This document shows positions 42,792-52,159 of a DNA stretch of 64,000 nucleotides, piece after piece. Within the stretch, counting starts at the first letter, position 1. Each line of letters opens with the position of its first letter. Made by a program: the position numbers and the translations under genes. The notes below the pieces were generated by a model. It was not told the DNA's origin, ran no database searches, and was given only the letters and a program-made list of their open reading frames with translations. This DNA comes from Pelodictyon phaeoclathratiforme BU-1. GTDB taxonomy: Bacteria > Bacteroidota > Chlorobiia > Chlorobiales > Chlorobiaceae. The stretch covers positions 370,501 through 434,500 of the forward strand of contig NC_011060.1 in NCBI RefSeq assembly GCF_000020645.1. The letters are read 5' to 3'.

Positions 42792-43775
42792 ATGAAGAGA
42801 TGTTTGGTTTTTCTCGAACAGAGGGAAGGTGTTGTTAAACAAGCTTCCATTGACACCTGGAACAGGGTTCAGGAGCTTGCCACCCTGCGACCGGACATAA
42901 CCGTCTCAGCTCTCCTTGCTGGCCCGGCGGACCTCCGTCAGCTTGAAGGCCGTATGGCAGGAACGGGGGTTCTTTACCTGGCCAGTGACGCCCGTTTCAG
43001 CAGGTACAATCCGGAACACTATCAGAGGTTGATTACTGATATCATGAAGAGGGAGGCGTGCAGTGATCTCTTTTTTGCTGATACGGTACTCAGCCGTGAT
43101 CTTGCACCCCGGCTCTCCGTGCGTCTTAAGGCATCACTGCTCTCGGGATGCTCAATCATTGAAGATATCGCCTCCGAGGCTTCTTGCACAAGAGCGCTCT
43201 ATTCTGGTTCCGTAATCGCCTCGTTTGCACCCCGGCGTCCATTAAGCATTTATACCACCTCTTCACGTCCAACGCATCCAATCATCCCTTCCGAAACTCA
43301 TATTTCACTTGTTCTCCTTGAGCCACCCGGTTTCATCGAAGCGACTCTTTTACCTGTTGTTTGCGGGATGGTGATGCGTGAAAGCGGTTCAGACGTGACA
43401 GAAGCCGGAATTATTGTTGCCGGTGGCAGAGGAATGGGCAGCGCAGAGGATTTTGAGCAGCTTGAAGAGCTTGCCCGGCTCCTTGGAGGTGTCGTGGGAG
43501 CGAGCCGTCCCGTGGTTGATGAAGGGTGGCGGCCACATGCCGAACAGATCGGCCAGACTGGCAAAACTGTGGCTCCAGCCCTCTATGTTGCCTGTGCCAT
43601 ATCAGGTGCACCTCAGCATCTGGCCGGTATAGGATCATCCAGAAAAGTGGTTGCCATCAACAGTGATCCTCATGCACCGATTTTTGATGTTGCTGATTAT
43701 GGTATTGTTGGTGATGTGCACCTTGTACTGCCAAAACTGATAGAAGGGCTGCAGGAATTTTTGAAGAAGAGATGA
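42792..43775 (+). CDS. etfA: Electron transfer flavoprotein alpha subunit
   Basis: 327 aa. The FAD-binding domain near the C-terminus is plain: IIVAGGRGMGSAEDFEQLEE, GASRPVVDEGWRPHAEQIGQ, ALYVACAISGAPQHLAGIGS and INSDPHAPIFDVADYGIVGD. ATG 42792 has AGGAGG upstream and starts 31 bp after etfB. In most ETFs the motif reads SGAIQH; here it reads SGAPQH. Confidence 0.88.
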   Translation: MKRCLVFLEQREGVVKQASIDTWNRVQELATLRPDITVSALLAGPADLRQLEGRMAGTGVLYLASDARFSRYNPEHYQRLITDIMKREACSDLFFADTVLSRDLAPRLSVRLKASLLSGCSIIEDIASEASCTRALYSGSVIASFAPRRPLSIYTTSSRPTHPIIPSETHISLVLLEPPGFIEATLLPVVCGMVMRESGSDVTEAGIIVAGGRGMGSAEDFEQLEELARLLGGVVGASRPVVDEGWRPHAEQIGQTGKTVAPALYVACAISGAPQHLAGIGSSRKVVAINSDPHAPIFDVADYGIVGDVHLVLPKLIEGLQEFLKKR

Positions 43776-43849
43776 TTAACTGTTATATAATGGTTGTGTG
43801 CTGATGGCACGCTTTATGGAAATATTGAGCATAATTATTCTTTGAGCCC

Positions 43850-44443
43850 ATGCGTAAACTTCAGGTAGATATTCTTGGACTTTCGACAAGTCCCCATACC
43901 AACGGAGCCTATGCCCTTATCCTTTATGAACTTGAGGGAAAACGTAAACTACCGATCATTATCGGCGGCTTCGAGGCGCAGGCCATTGCCCTGAAACTTG
44001 AAAACATTAAACCCCCGAGGCCATTTACCCACGATCTTTTCAAAAATATTGCCGATGCGTTTCATTTGCATGTCAATGAAATTATTATTGATGAACTGCA
44101 CAATGAAACCTTTTATGCCAAAGTAGTCTGTGAGGTGAACGGTGAAGTGCATGAAATCGATGCACGTCCCAGTGATGCTATCGCCATTGCTGTGCGTTTT
44201 AATGCGCCACTTTTTGTCACAGAAGAGATCATGAACGAGGCCGGTATCAAGGAAGAGCAGAAAGAGGAAGGTGAAGAGGATGGCATTCCCCTCGAAACAG
44301 AAGAGAGAGTTGCAGGGCTGCTCAATCCTGAAGCGCTGCTCGACGAGCTGCAGGCGGCCCTTAATGACGCCATCAGCAACGAAAACTATGAAGAGGCCGC
44401 AAGACTTCGCGACGAAATATCGCGGATGAAAAGGAGATCCTGA
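43850..44443 (+). CDS. Bifunctional nuclease family protein with UVR motif
   Basis: 197 aa. N-terminal DUF151 domain: VDILGLSTSPHTNGAYALIL, LPIIIGGFEAQAIALKLENI, RPFTHDLFKNIADAF and IDARPSDAIAIAVRFNAPLF. A C-terminal UvrB/UvrC motif follows (ISNENYEEAARLRDEISRMK). A family member from plants has been described as an RNase/DNase; the bacterial role is not well defined. A TATAAT lies about 60 bp upstream. Confidence 0.85.
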   Translation: MRKLQVDILGLSTSPHTNGAYALILYELEGKRKLPIIIGGFEAQAIALKLENIKPPRPFTHDLFKNIADAFHLHVNEIIIDELHNETFYAKVVCEVNGEVHEIDARPSDAIAIAVRFNAPLFVTEEIMNEAGIKEEQKEEGEEDGIPLETEERVAGLLNPEALLDELQAALNDAISNENYEEAARLRDEISRMKRRS

Positions 44444-44552
44444 AGAGAGAACTGTTTTTCAGTGTATTCGTATTTCCTTCAATCTTGCCAGGGTCAATGT
44501 CACCGTTTCGGTCACCCCAATGGACATTGACCCCTTCAGATCGTAACCGGAG

Positions 44553-47057
44553 TTATTCCATTGTCGTGCCAAAGCTGAACATGAAGCTCCATCCCTGTTT
44601 TGTCTTGTCCGGAACGCTCTCGACGGCGTCGAAGCCATAGCCGTAATCAAGTCCGATTTGACCGATAATAGGCAGGTAGAGTCGGAGGCCAAGTCCGGCT
44701 GATTTTTTCAGATCCGAAAAATCAACTGCCTCCGCATTTTCCCAGAGATTACCAGCTTCAACAAAGGCAAGTCCATAGATGCTTACCGAGGACGACAGGG
44801 TAATCGGGTAGCGCATTTCAGAAGTGAACTTCGAGTAAATATTTCCTGCATACAAGCTTGAGCTTGCCGAACTCCCTCCAAGTTTTGTCCCAAGGCTCCG
44901 GTCGTCATACCCTCTCAGCGACACCGTTGGCAGCGAGGACATGCCACTGCCACCCATGTAGAAGTACTCGGTGTAAGGGATGTAATCATTTTCATTGAAA
45001 GTCGACAGATAGCCGTGTTGTGTCGAAAGGTTCAAAACGAACTTTTTTGTAATCGGGAAGAACCAGCTCGAGGTTCCGGTGAATTTGTAGAAATCAACGG
45101 TACCCGGCAGTGGTCCGCCGGCAAGCTGTGCCGTTATTGAGTTTTTGCTGCCCCTTCTCGGATAGATCGGGCTGTCGATACTGTTGCGGCCAATGGTTTG
45201 CGAAATGGAAAACTCGTCGGCCTTGACGGGAGCGTTTGGATCGGTATAATCAACAAAACTGAGGAAGCCACCTTCACTGTGAAGGTATTTCAGTTTCCAG
45301 TTGACTGAGCAGTAGTCATCTGGCCAGGCCAGGCGCCTTCCGATGGAAAGTGTCGTACCAGTCTGGTCGATCGTATTTGGGTTATCGATACTGTCATCCG
45401 TGTAGTCGTAGGCACGATGAGTTTTAAAGGCTGAAAAACCAAGTGCAGTAGGTCCGCCAAATGCCCATGGCTCAGTAAAAGAGAGACTGAGTGTATTGTA
45501 GTCGTAACTTCCGAACTGCCATTGCAGGCCCAACTGCTGGCCATCACCGTGTGGCAGAGGCCTGTATGCATCACGGTTGAAAATATCCTGCAGTGAGAAG
45601 TTATTGAAAGTGACACCGATTGCGCCGGTAAATCCGCTGCCGCTGTAACCGACCGAAGCGTTAAACGTATCGGTCTGTTTTTCGTTGACCGAGTAGATCA
45701 GGTCAACAGTGTTGTTTTCAGGGTTCGGTTGAATGTCCGGGGTAATCTGTTCAGGGTCGAAGTAATTGAGCATACTGAGTTCGCGGATACTGCGGACAAC
45801 ATTCTTGCGGCTGAACATATCGCCAGGAACCGTGTAAAGCTCACGGCGGATCACATGATCCTTTGTTTTGGTATTGCCTTTGATCTTGATGGTGTTGAGC
45901 TGGAACTGCTCTCCCTCGCGCAAAGAGAGGACCAGATCGACCAGATCAGGTTTGACAATCTTTTCATCAATGTTTGCCCTGAAGGCGAGGTAGCCGCGAT
46001 CAAGATAGATTGAACTGATATCGGAGTTGTCCTGCGAATAGTTCAGGCGCTCCTGGATCAGTTTGGGACTGTAAATATCACCCGGCTTGATTCGGAACGT
46101 TTTCTCAAGAATCTCCGTAGTCGCAAACTCCTTCGTATTCCCTTTCCAGGTGATTTTTCCGATTCGGTATTTTTGCCCCTCCTCAAGATAAATATCGAGA
46201 AAAAGTCCTTTTTTATCATCCGTGTAGCTAATTGCATCGCGAATAATACGTGCATCCCGGTAGCCGTTGTTCCGGTAAAACTCAATCAGCAGATTTTTGT
46301 CATCACCGAATTTATCGGTATCAAGTTTAGGTGTTCCGAAGATTTTACGCCACCATGAGTTTTGTGTCGTCTCCTTGAAAACGCCTCTCAGCTTATTTTG
46401 GCTGAAAGCGCTGTTGCCGTGAAAAGTGATTCTCTCAATTGAGACTTTCGCTCCTTCCGTAATCGAGAAAATAGCTTTAACCTGATTTTTTCCGTTCTCC
46501 ACCAGGCGGAAGGTTGCTCCTGCCGTCAGGTACCCCTTCGATGCATAGAACTTTTCGATTTTATTGCTGGCAGTAAGCAACTCCTGTTCGCTTATTTTTT
46601 TACCAGTCACAAGCGCGGCTGTTCGCTTCAGCTCATCATTTTCCAGCTTGCTGTTGCCTTTAAACGCGATATCAGCAAGCACCGGCAGCTCATTGACGGT
46701 GAATTTCAGCGCGATGTTATTTTGGCCAAGATCACTTTTTTCAACCTTGATATCACTGAAAAGCTGGAGTTTCCAAAGATATTGGAGCGCTCCTGAGAGC
46801 TCCATTCCGGGGACGGAAATTTTGTCCATCACTTTCAGCGGAAGGCTGGTCGTTAATTCCTGTTCGCTGAGTGATTCAAGGCCGCTGAAGGAGATGGCCG
46901 TCACGGTGTAGATCTCCTTTTTCGGTGTCGTTATTTTTGTCTGCTCTGCTGCCGCGGGCTTTGCAACAGGCAGATTTTTTGCTTCAACGGTTTTCCCTGC
47001 AGCATCAAGGGCAAGAGCAAGTAGAACCAACGTTATCAGTTTTCGCGTTTGTTTCAT
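44553..47057 (-). CDS. bamA: Outer-membrane protein assembly factor BamA
   Basis: The central protein for inserting beta-barrels in the outer membrane. 834 aa: a signal peptide (KLITLVLLALALDAAG), five POTRA domains (first around YTVTAISFSGLESLSEQELT, last around EQFQLNTIKIKGNTKTKDHV), then a 16-strand barrel with GGSGMSSLPTVSLRGYDDRS (the conserved RGY-like loop motif) and the C-terminal GWSFMFSFGTTME. The frame runs further to 47174 but ATG 47057 starts the signal peptide. uppS is 22 bp upstream on the same strand. Confidence 0.95.
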   Translation of the reverse strand: MKQTRKLITLVLLALALDAAGKTVEAKNLPVAKPAAAEQTKITTPKKEIYTVTAISFSGLESLSEQELTTSLPLKVMDKISVPGMELSGALQYLWKLQLFSDIKVEKSDLGQNNIALKFTVNELPVLADIAFKGNSKLENDELKRTAALVTGKKISEQELLTASNKIEKFYASKGYLTAGATFRLVENGKNQVKAIFSITEGAKVSIERITFHGNSAFSQNKLRGVFKETTQNSWWRKIFGTPKLDTDKFGDDKNLLIEFYRNNGYRDARIIRDAISYTDDKKGLFLDIYLEEGQKYRIGKITWKGNTKEFATTEILEKTFRIKPGDIYSPKLIQERLNYSQDNSDISSIYLDRGYLAFRANIDEKIVKPDLVDLVLSLREGEQFQLNTIKIKGNTKTKDHVIRRELYTVPGDMFSRKNVVRSIRELSMLNYFDPEQITPDIQPNPENNTVDLIYSVNEKQTDTFNASVGYSGSGFTGAIGVTFNNFSLQDIFNRDAYRPLPHGDGQQLGLQWQFGSYDYNTLSLSFTEPWAFGGPTALGFSAFKTHRAYDYTDDSIDNPNTIDQTGTTLSIGRRLAWPDDYCSVNWKLKYLHSEGGFLSFVDYTDPNAPVKADEFSISQTIGRNSIDSPIYPRRGSKNSITAQLAGGPLPGTVDFYKFTGTSSWFFPITKKFVLNLSTQHGYLSTFNENDYIPYTEYFYMGGSGMSSLPTVSLRGYDDRSLGTKLGGSSASSSLYAGNIYSKFTSEMRYPITLSSSVSIYGLAFVEAGNLWENAEAVDFSDLKKSAGLGLRLYLPIIGQIGLDYGYGFDAVESVPDKTKQGWSFMFSFGTTME

Positions 47058-47079
47058 GAAGTTTCCGGGATCAATCAGG

Positions 47080-47967
47080 TTAAAGCTTGTTTGTTGGTAT
47101 ATTTTTTTTCTGAACTTGTTCACTTGTCTGTCCAAATCTTCTCTCTCTGCTTTGAAATTCCCGTACGGCCTCATAAAGCTGAGAACGGTGAAAGTCGGGC
47201 CAATAGGTGTTGGTAAAGAAAATTTCGGAATAGGCGCACTGCCAAAGCATGAAATTGCTTATTCTGAACTCACCGCTTGTCCGAATCAGCAGATCGGGAT
47301 CGGGTATGGAGCTGGTGGAGAGGTATGATGCGAGCAGATGTTCATCAACAGACTCCGCATTGATTCTTCCCGCCTGAACATCAAAGGCAATCGCCTGGCA
47401 AGCTTGGGTAAGATCCCATTGACCGCTGTAACTGAGAGCAATATTCAGCATCAGTTTGCTGTTGTTCTTGGTAAGTTCCATGGTTTTTGTCAGAACAGAA
47501 CGTACTTTTTCAGGCAGAATCTCCATTTCTCCGATAACATTGAGACGGATGTTGTTGTCGTGGAGTTTACGGGTTTCTCTTCCAATAACCTTGACAAGAA
47601 GCTGCATCAGCGCCGAGACCTCTTTTTCCGGCCTTTTCCAGTTTTCTGTTGAAAAGGTAAAGAGGGTAAGGTAGCGAATGCCAAGTTGGGAGCATGATTC
47701 CACAACATCCCTGACCGATTCTACACCAGCGACATGGCCTTCGATTCTTGTTTTGCCCTTCAATCGTGCCCATCGTCCATTTCCATCCATAATGATTGCA
47801 ATATGGTTGGGGAGCTGACACGTCGCTTTCAGATCAGCCTGAATGCGTTTATCGTCATCATCAGTATCCGAGGAAAACCAACTGGTTTTAGGCGTTGCTG
47901 TAAAGTCCATTATTTTTATAAGAGCCATAAATCCTGGTTTCTGTCTTGTCGCCTGAAGGTCAATCAT
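47080..47967 (-). CDS. uppS: Isoprenyl transferase (undecaprenyl diphosphate synthase)
   Basis: Makes the C55 lipid carrier for peptidoglycan and O-antigen. 295 aa. HIAIIMDGNGRWARLKGKTR with the catalytic Asp, GVESVRDVVESCSQLGIRYL, LTLFTFSTENWKRPEKEVSA, and PDLLIRTSGEFRISNFMLWQ. A charged N-terminal extension of about 50 residues precedes the core; ATGs at codons 14 and 20 are possible starts. Co-directional with bamA. Confidence 0.95.
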   Translation of the reverse strand: MIDLQATRQKPGFMALIKIMDFTATPKTSWFSSDTDDDDKRIQADLKATCQLPNHIAIIMDGNGRWARLKGKTRIEGHVAGVESVRDVVESCSQLGIRYLTLFTFSTENWKRPEKEVSALMQLLVKVIGRETRKLHDNNIRLNVIGEMEILPEKVRSVLTKTMELTKNNSKLMLNIALSYSGQWDLTQACQAIAFDVQAGRINAESVDEHLLASYLSTSSIPDPDLLIRTSGEFRISNFMLWQCAYSEIFFTNTYWPDFHRSQLYEAVREFQSRERRFGQTSEQVQKKNIPTNKL

Positions 47968-48011
47968 TGAGCGAAGAATACTAATCTTGCGGCAGACTAA
48001 ATCACCCCAAA

Positions 48012-48040
48012 TTGAATAATATGCAGTTATTTCTTATTAT
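48012..48040 (+). promoter_or_regulatory. Possible promoter of gatA
   Basis: TTGAAT, 17-nt spacer, TATTAT, about 110 nt before the start. Less like consensus than the other boxes noted. Confidence 0.35.
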
Positions 48041-48149
48041 ACAAACTTTACACGGAACGGAGAGCCAGCATCAGGAGAGCTATTTTTTTTCTGAACGGTA
48101 AATATCCGGATTTCCAGAAATCCTTCTCATAAAATAATTCATAACAGAC

Positions 48150-49577
48150 GTGCAATTTAGTAGTTACGAAGATCTTCGATCCAGGCTTGTCTCGCATGCA
48201 ATAACCTGTGAAGAGGTCGTGCGTTTTTATTTGGAACGTATAGAGAATCATCGCGGCGATAATATTTACATAACGGTTTTTCATGATCAGGCGTTGGAAC
48301 GGGCAAGAACCCTCGATCGGAAACTCAGGGAGGGAGGGAATCCTGGAAAATTGTTCGGGATGCCTATGGCAATCAAGGACAATATTGCCATGAAAAATTG
48401 CAGGCTTACCTGTGCCTCGAAAATTCTTGAGAATTACGAAAGTGTTTATGATGCCACTGCAGTGCTCCGACTTGAGGAGGCAGACGCTATTTTTCTTGGA
48501 AAAACCAATATGGACGAGTTTGCCATGGGCAGCTCGAATGAGAATTCAGCATTTGGCAACGTTCCCAATCCCTTTGATAAAACAAGAGTTCCTGGAGGCA
48601 GTTCAGGTGGATCTGCTGCTGCCGTTGCAAATGGCCTTGCTCTGGTGGCTCTCGGATCGGATACCGGAGGCTCTGTTCGTCAGCCAGCAGGTTTCTGTGA
48701 TATTGTTGGGCTGAAACCGACCTATGGCAGGATCTCCCGTTATGGTCTTGTGGCGTTTGCCTCCTCCTTCGATCAGATAGGAGTGCTTGGTCTGAACTGT
48801 GATGATGTTGCTCTTGTGCTCGGGGTTATGGCGGGCAAGGATGAAGGTGATGCCACTTCCTCCCGGCATCCCGTTGCCGATTACGCATCTGAAATGGCGA
48901 CGCTCTCTGTTGATGGATTAAAGATAGGTGTACCGAAAGAGTATTTTCCTGAAACACTGAACCCTGAAGTATCCCGCATGGTGAAGGGAAAGCTTGAAGA
49001 GCTTCGCGCTCAGGGAGCTGAACTTGTTCCAGTCACGCTTCCTGACAGTGCATATGCCATAGCAGCCTACTACATACTTGTTACCGCCGAAGCCTCATCC
49101 AATCTTGCCCGTTTTGATGGTGCACGATATGGCTACCGCTCCGAAATGTCGGAAGATCTTGCCGCCATGTATGTCAATTCAAGGACAGAAGGGTTCGGCA
49201 GGGAGGTCAAGCGCCGCATTATGCTTGGAACCTACGTGCTTTCCGCAGGCTATTATGATACCTACTACAAAAAGGCACAGCAGGTCCGCCGGGTTTTTCA
49301 GGATCGGTATCGTGAGGCCTTGGATAAGGTCGATGTCATAGCCGGTCCGACCTCACCCTTTCCTCCTTTTGGGATCGGTGACAAAACCGAAAATCCTCTT
49401 GAAATGTATCTTGCCGATGTTTTCACCGTTCCGGCAAGTATCGTCGGTATGCCGGCAATCAGTGTTCCACTCGGGTTTGACAGTATGAACCTGCCTGTAG
49501 GGATGCACCTTATCTGTAATTTTTTTGAGGAAGGAAAGCTGCTCGGGATAGCCCGACACATGCAGCGATCCCTGTGA
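48150..49577 (+). CDS. gatA: Glutamyl-tRNA(Gln) amidotransferase subunit A
   Basis: 475 aa amidase-signature enzyme that supplies ammonia to convert Glu-tRNA(Gln) to Gln-tRNA(Gln). The Ser-cisSer-Lys triad is visible: GMPMAIKDNIAMKN (Lys), PGGSSGGSAAAVANG (Ser) and ALGSDTGGSVRQPAGFCDIV. The start appears to be GTG at 48150 without a strong ribosome site. gatB and gatC are not in the window. Confidence 0.95.
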   Translation: MQFSSYEDLRSRLVSHAITCEEVVRFYLERIENHRGDNIYITVFHDQALERARTLDRKLREGGNPGKLFGMPMAIKDNIAMKNCRLTCASKILENYESVYDATAVLRLEEADAIFLGKTNMDEFAMGSSNENSAFGNVPNPFDKTRVPGGSSGGSAAAVANGLALVALGSDTGGSVRQPAGFCDIVGLKPTYGRISRYGLVAFASSFDQIGVLGLNCDDVALVLGVMAGKDEGDATSSRHPVADYASEMATLSVDGLKIGVPKEYFPETLNPEVSRMVKGKLEELRAQGAELVPVTLPDSAYAIAAYYILVTAEASSNLARFDGARYGYRSEMSEDLAAMYVNSRTEGFGREVKRRIMLGTYVLSAGYYDTYYKKAQQVRRVFQDRYREALDKVDVIAGPTSPFPPFGIGDKTENPLEMYLADVFTVPASIVGMPAISVPLGFDSMNLPVGMHLICNFFEEGKLLGIARHMQRSL

Positions 49578-49623
49578 GTTTCGGTAGGAGTATTTAGCAA
49601 CTTAATTTTAATGATACGGTAAA

Positions 49624-50523
49624 ATGAGTGTATTAGTAAACAAGGATACCCGCCTGCTCGTGCAAGGGATAACCGGTGGGGAAGGTACCTTTCACACCTC
49701 CCAGATTCTTGAATATGGAACCAATGTGGTCGCCGGAGTCACACCGGGCAAAGGTGGTATACTCTATCATGGCAACGAAAAAGACAAGTTTTGCCGACCA
49801 GTGCCGGTTTTTGATACAGTACGTGAAGCCGTGCAGAAGGCCGAAGCCAATGCAACCGTCATTTTTGTTCCGGCAGCATTTGCAGCCGATGCGGTTATGG
49901 AGGCTGCTGATGCCGGACTGAAAGTGATTATCTGTATCACTGAAGGCATTCCTGTTAACGATATGATGAAAGCATATGCTTTTGTCAAGCAAAAGGGAGC
50001 CGTTCTTGTGGGGCCAAACTGTCCGGGCGTTATTACTCCAGGTGAAGCCAAAGTTGGTATCATGCCTGGTTTTATCCACAAAAAAGGAACGATTGGGGTT
50101 GTTTCCCGGAGTGGCACCCTTACCTACGAAGCGGTTCACCAACTGACAGAGGTTGGTCTTGGTCAATCGACCTGTATCGGTATTGGTGGGGATCCAATTA
50201 TTGGTACCCAGTTTATTGACGCCATCAAGCTCTTTGCTATGGATGATGAAACTGAAGGGCTTGTGATGATCGGTGAAATAGGTGGAAGTGCTGAAGAGGA
50301 AGCTGCTGCCTACATCAAGGAATACTTCAAAAAACCGGTTATTGGATTCATTGCCGGTCGCACAGCGCCTCCAGGCCGGAGAATGGGCCATGCCGGCGCA
50401 ATTGTATCCGGAGGAAAAGGAACAGCCGAAGACAAAATAACAGCAATGGAAGCAGCAGGCATTCATGTTGTAAAAAGCCCCGCCGATATTGGCGAAGCAA
50501 TGCTAAAAGCACTGGGTCGGTAA
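49624..50523 (+). CDS. sucD: Succinyl-CoA synthetase alpha subunit
   Basis: 299 aa. CoA-binding N-terminus SVLVNKDTRLLVQGITGGEG, GVTPGKGGILYHG, and LVGPNCPGVITPGEAKVGIM. The phosphohistidine is in FIAGRTAPPGRRMGHAGAIV. Part of the TCA cycle; in green sulfur bacteria this would run in the reductive direction. The beta subunit sucC is not adjacent. The gene ends before a repeat-rich spacer. Confidence 0.95.
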   Translation: MSVLVNKDTRLLVQGITGGEGTFHTSQILEYGTNVVAGVTPGKGGILYHGNEKDKFCRPVPVFDTVREAVQKAEANATVIFVPAAFAADAVMEAADAGLKVIICITEGIPVNDMMKAYAFVKQKGAVLVGPNCPGVITPGEAKVGIMPGFIHKKGTIGVVSRSGTLTYEAVHQLTEVGLGQSTCIGIGGDPIIGTQFIDAIKLFAMDDETEGLVMIGEIGGSAEEEAAAYIKEYFKKPVIGFIAGRTAPPGRRMGHAGAIVSGGKGTAEDKITAMEAAGIHVVKSPADIGEAMLKALGR

Positions 50524-50544
50524 GGCAAAGTTAGGTCAGGAAAA

Positions 50545-50627
50545 TAGGAGTTATGGGACTTATGGGACTTATATAAGCCCTGTTGGTACTATAACTCCTA
50601 TAAGTCCCATAAGTCCCATAACTCCTA
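50545..50627. repeat. 28-bp perfect inverted repeat in a convergent spacer
   Basis: The left arm 50545-50572 begins TAGGAGTTATGGGACTTATG and the right arm 50600-50627 ends CATAAGTCCCATAACTCCTA. The arms are perfectly complementary with a 27-nt loop. Within each arm the unit GGGACTTAT is repeated. It lies between sucD and kdsD, which converge. Confidence 0.9.
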
Positions 50628-50688
50628 TACTTCCCATAACTTCCCAACTTCCCATAACTCCCCAACTCCCCAACCTCCCCCCCTATAA
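50591..50688. repeat. Degenerate short tandem repeats (CCCATAAST/CCCAACTC units)
   Basis: A run of units such as CCCATAAGT, CCCATAACT, TCCCAACT and CCCCAACT covers about 95 bp up to the kdsD stop. It is strongly strand-biased (pyrimidine-rich plus strand). No spacers of constant length, so not a CRISPR array. Confidence 0.8.
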
Positions 50689-51663
50689 CCCCAGTACAAT
50701 TAAATCATGAATATGCACCATTCCAACAGGATGCTGTTCATCGTCGCACACCAGCAACTGTGTAATGCGCCAGGTTTCAAGAATGTCAAGACACTCTTTA
50801 GCCATGGTGTCGCCTGTGACAGTCTTGGGATTTGCAGTCATAACTGAACCCGCGCTGAGGTTGAGGAACTCCCTGCCACTCTGCACCAGGCGACGAAGGT
50901 CACCATCGGTAAAAATGCCGCACAGCTTACCATCATCAGTTATAACAGCGCTTACTCCATATCGCTTCGATGTCATTTCAAGGATAAGACCGGTCACCGA
51001 AGCACTCTCTGACACGATAGGGACAGCATCGCCTTTTGCCATGATGTCACTTACTTTTACAGTCAACCGTCGTCCGAGTGATCCTTTGGGATGGGTCAGC
51101 GCAAAATCTCTTTGTGTGAAATTTTTCACCTGCATCAACGCAATGGCAAGGGCATCTCCCATGGCGAGCATAGCCGTTGTCGAGGTTGTCGGTGCCAGAT
51201 CATACGGACAAGCCTCTTTTGCTATGCCGGTATCAAGTGTGATATCCGCTTTCTGGGCAAGAAAAGAGCGGGGATTGCCAGTCATCGCAATAATTTTTGC
51301 ACCAATCTGGCGGAGTGCCGGGATGATAAAGTTCAGCTCCTCGGTTGTGCCGCTTTTCGAAAGACAGATGACGGTATCGGTATGACCGACAATCCCAAGA
51401 TCTCCATGAGCGGCATCTGCCGGATGAAGAAAAAGGGCTGTTGAACCAGTTGATGACATCGTTGCGGCTATTTTTTGTGCAATGATACCTGATTTCCCCA
51501 TACCGGAGATGATGATTTTTCCCTGGCATGATGCAAGAAGTTCCACGGCAGCCGAAAAACTCTCATCAAGTCGTTCGGCTATCAAATGAATGGCGCGGGC
51601 TTCCTGATCAAGAATTATTTTTCCAAGCGCTGTAATTTCCTGTTTTTGGGATGGTATGCTCAT
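50683..51663 (-). CDS. kdsD: Arabinose-5-phosphate isomerase (KpsF/KdsD)
   Basis: Converts ribulose-5-P to arabinose-5-P for KDO of LPS. About 326 aa. SIS domain: GKIIISGMGKSGIIAQKIAA, TALFLHPADAAHGDLGIVGH, CLSKSGTTEELNFIIPALRQ. Two CBS domains follow (ISDIMAKGD-like region and VMTANPKTVTGDTM). ATG 51663 removes nine non-conserved residues of the longer frame. Confidence 0.92.
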   Translation of the reverse strand: MSIPSQKQEITALGKIILDQEARAIHLIAERLDESFSAAVELLASCQGKIIISGMGKSGIIAQKIAATMSSTGSTALFLHPADAAHGDLGIVGHTDTVICLSKSGTTEELNFIIPALRQIGAKIIAMTGNPRSFLAQKADITLDTGIAKEACPYDLAPTTSTTAMLAMGDALAIALMQVKNFTQRDFALTHPKGSLGRRLTVKVSDIMAKGDAVPIVSESASVTGLILEMTSKRYGVSAVITDDGKLCGIFTDGDLRRLVQSGREFLNLSAGSVMTANPKTVTGDTMAKECLDILETWRITQLLVCDDEQHPVGMVHIHDLIVLGL

Positions 51664-51788
51664 GGTCTTCTGGCAGAATTGATGCTTCAATGAAGAAAAG
51701 ATGGTTGGTTACTATTTTGATAAACTCTAATATCGGCTAAATTGAGCAAATACCGTTTTCTTTGCTAATCGACATAACCCGATTTCCC

Positions 51789-52136
51789 ATGAGTTGGCTC
51801 GTTCTTCTGGGTATTTCCCTGTTACTTTTTTTCCTTCTGGTTTTTTTGCTCACCAGGTTTTTGGGATATATGAAAAAAGAGCAGAATCTGCAGATAGAAT
51901 CATTTAGAGACTCGATTATTGACAAAGACAACCCTGTCGGCCTGTATGGAGATGAGCTTGAAAAACTCAAGCAGCAGCAAAATGAGGCGCAGCGCCATCT
52001 TCAGGAGGTGATATCAAAAATTCCTGTTATTCAAAAAGATGGCAGGTTTCAGATTGATGAGGAGGCGATACGACAGCGCCGGGCAGCCGCTCAGGCCAAT
52101 GGAACCTCTGCGACAGCAAACGATGGTACCGTTTAA
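51789..52136 (+). CDS. Small membrane-anchored protein, unknown
   Basis: 115 aa. One N-terminal transmembrane helix (WLVLLGISLLLFFLLVFLLT), then a charged, likely helical part with LEKLKQQQNEAQRHLQEVIS and a low-complexity end (AAAQANGTSATANDGTV). TTG 51762 would lengthen it by nine residues. It sits between kdsD (divergent) and the flippase gene (same strand, 23 bp), so it may act in envelope polysaccharide export. No family recognised. Confidence 0.6.
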   Translation: MSWLVLLGISLLLFFLLVFLLTRFLGYMKKEQNLQIESFRDSIIDKDNPVGLYGDELEKLKQQQNEAQRHLQEVISKIPVIQKDGRFQIDEEAIRQRRAAAQANGTSATANDGTV

Positions 52137-52159
52137 GTATTTCTGATTTTATTTGTGGC

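Noticed and set aside
49633..50466. 277-codon minus-strand frame opposite sucD
   Set aside because: Antisense to sucD with no domain pattern; it is rich in Cys, His, Phe and Asn, as expected for a mirror frame.
50524..50690. CRISPR array
   Set aside because: Units are 7-10 bp, degenerate and without regular spacers; no cas genes are present.
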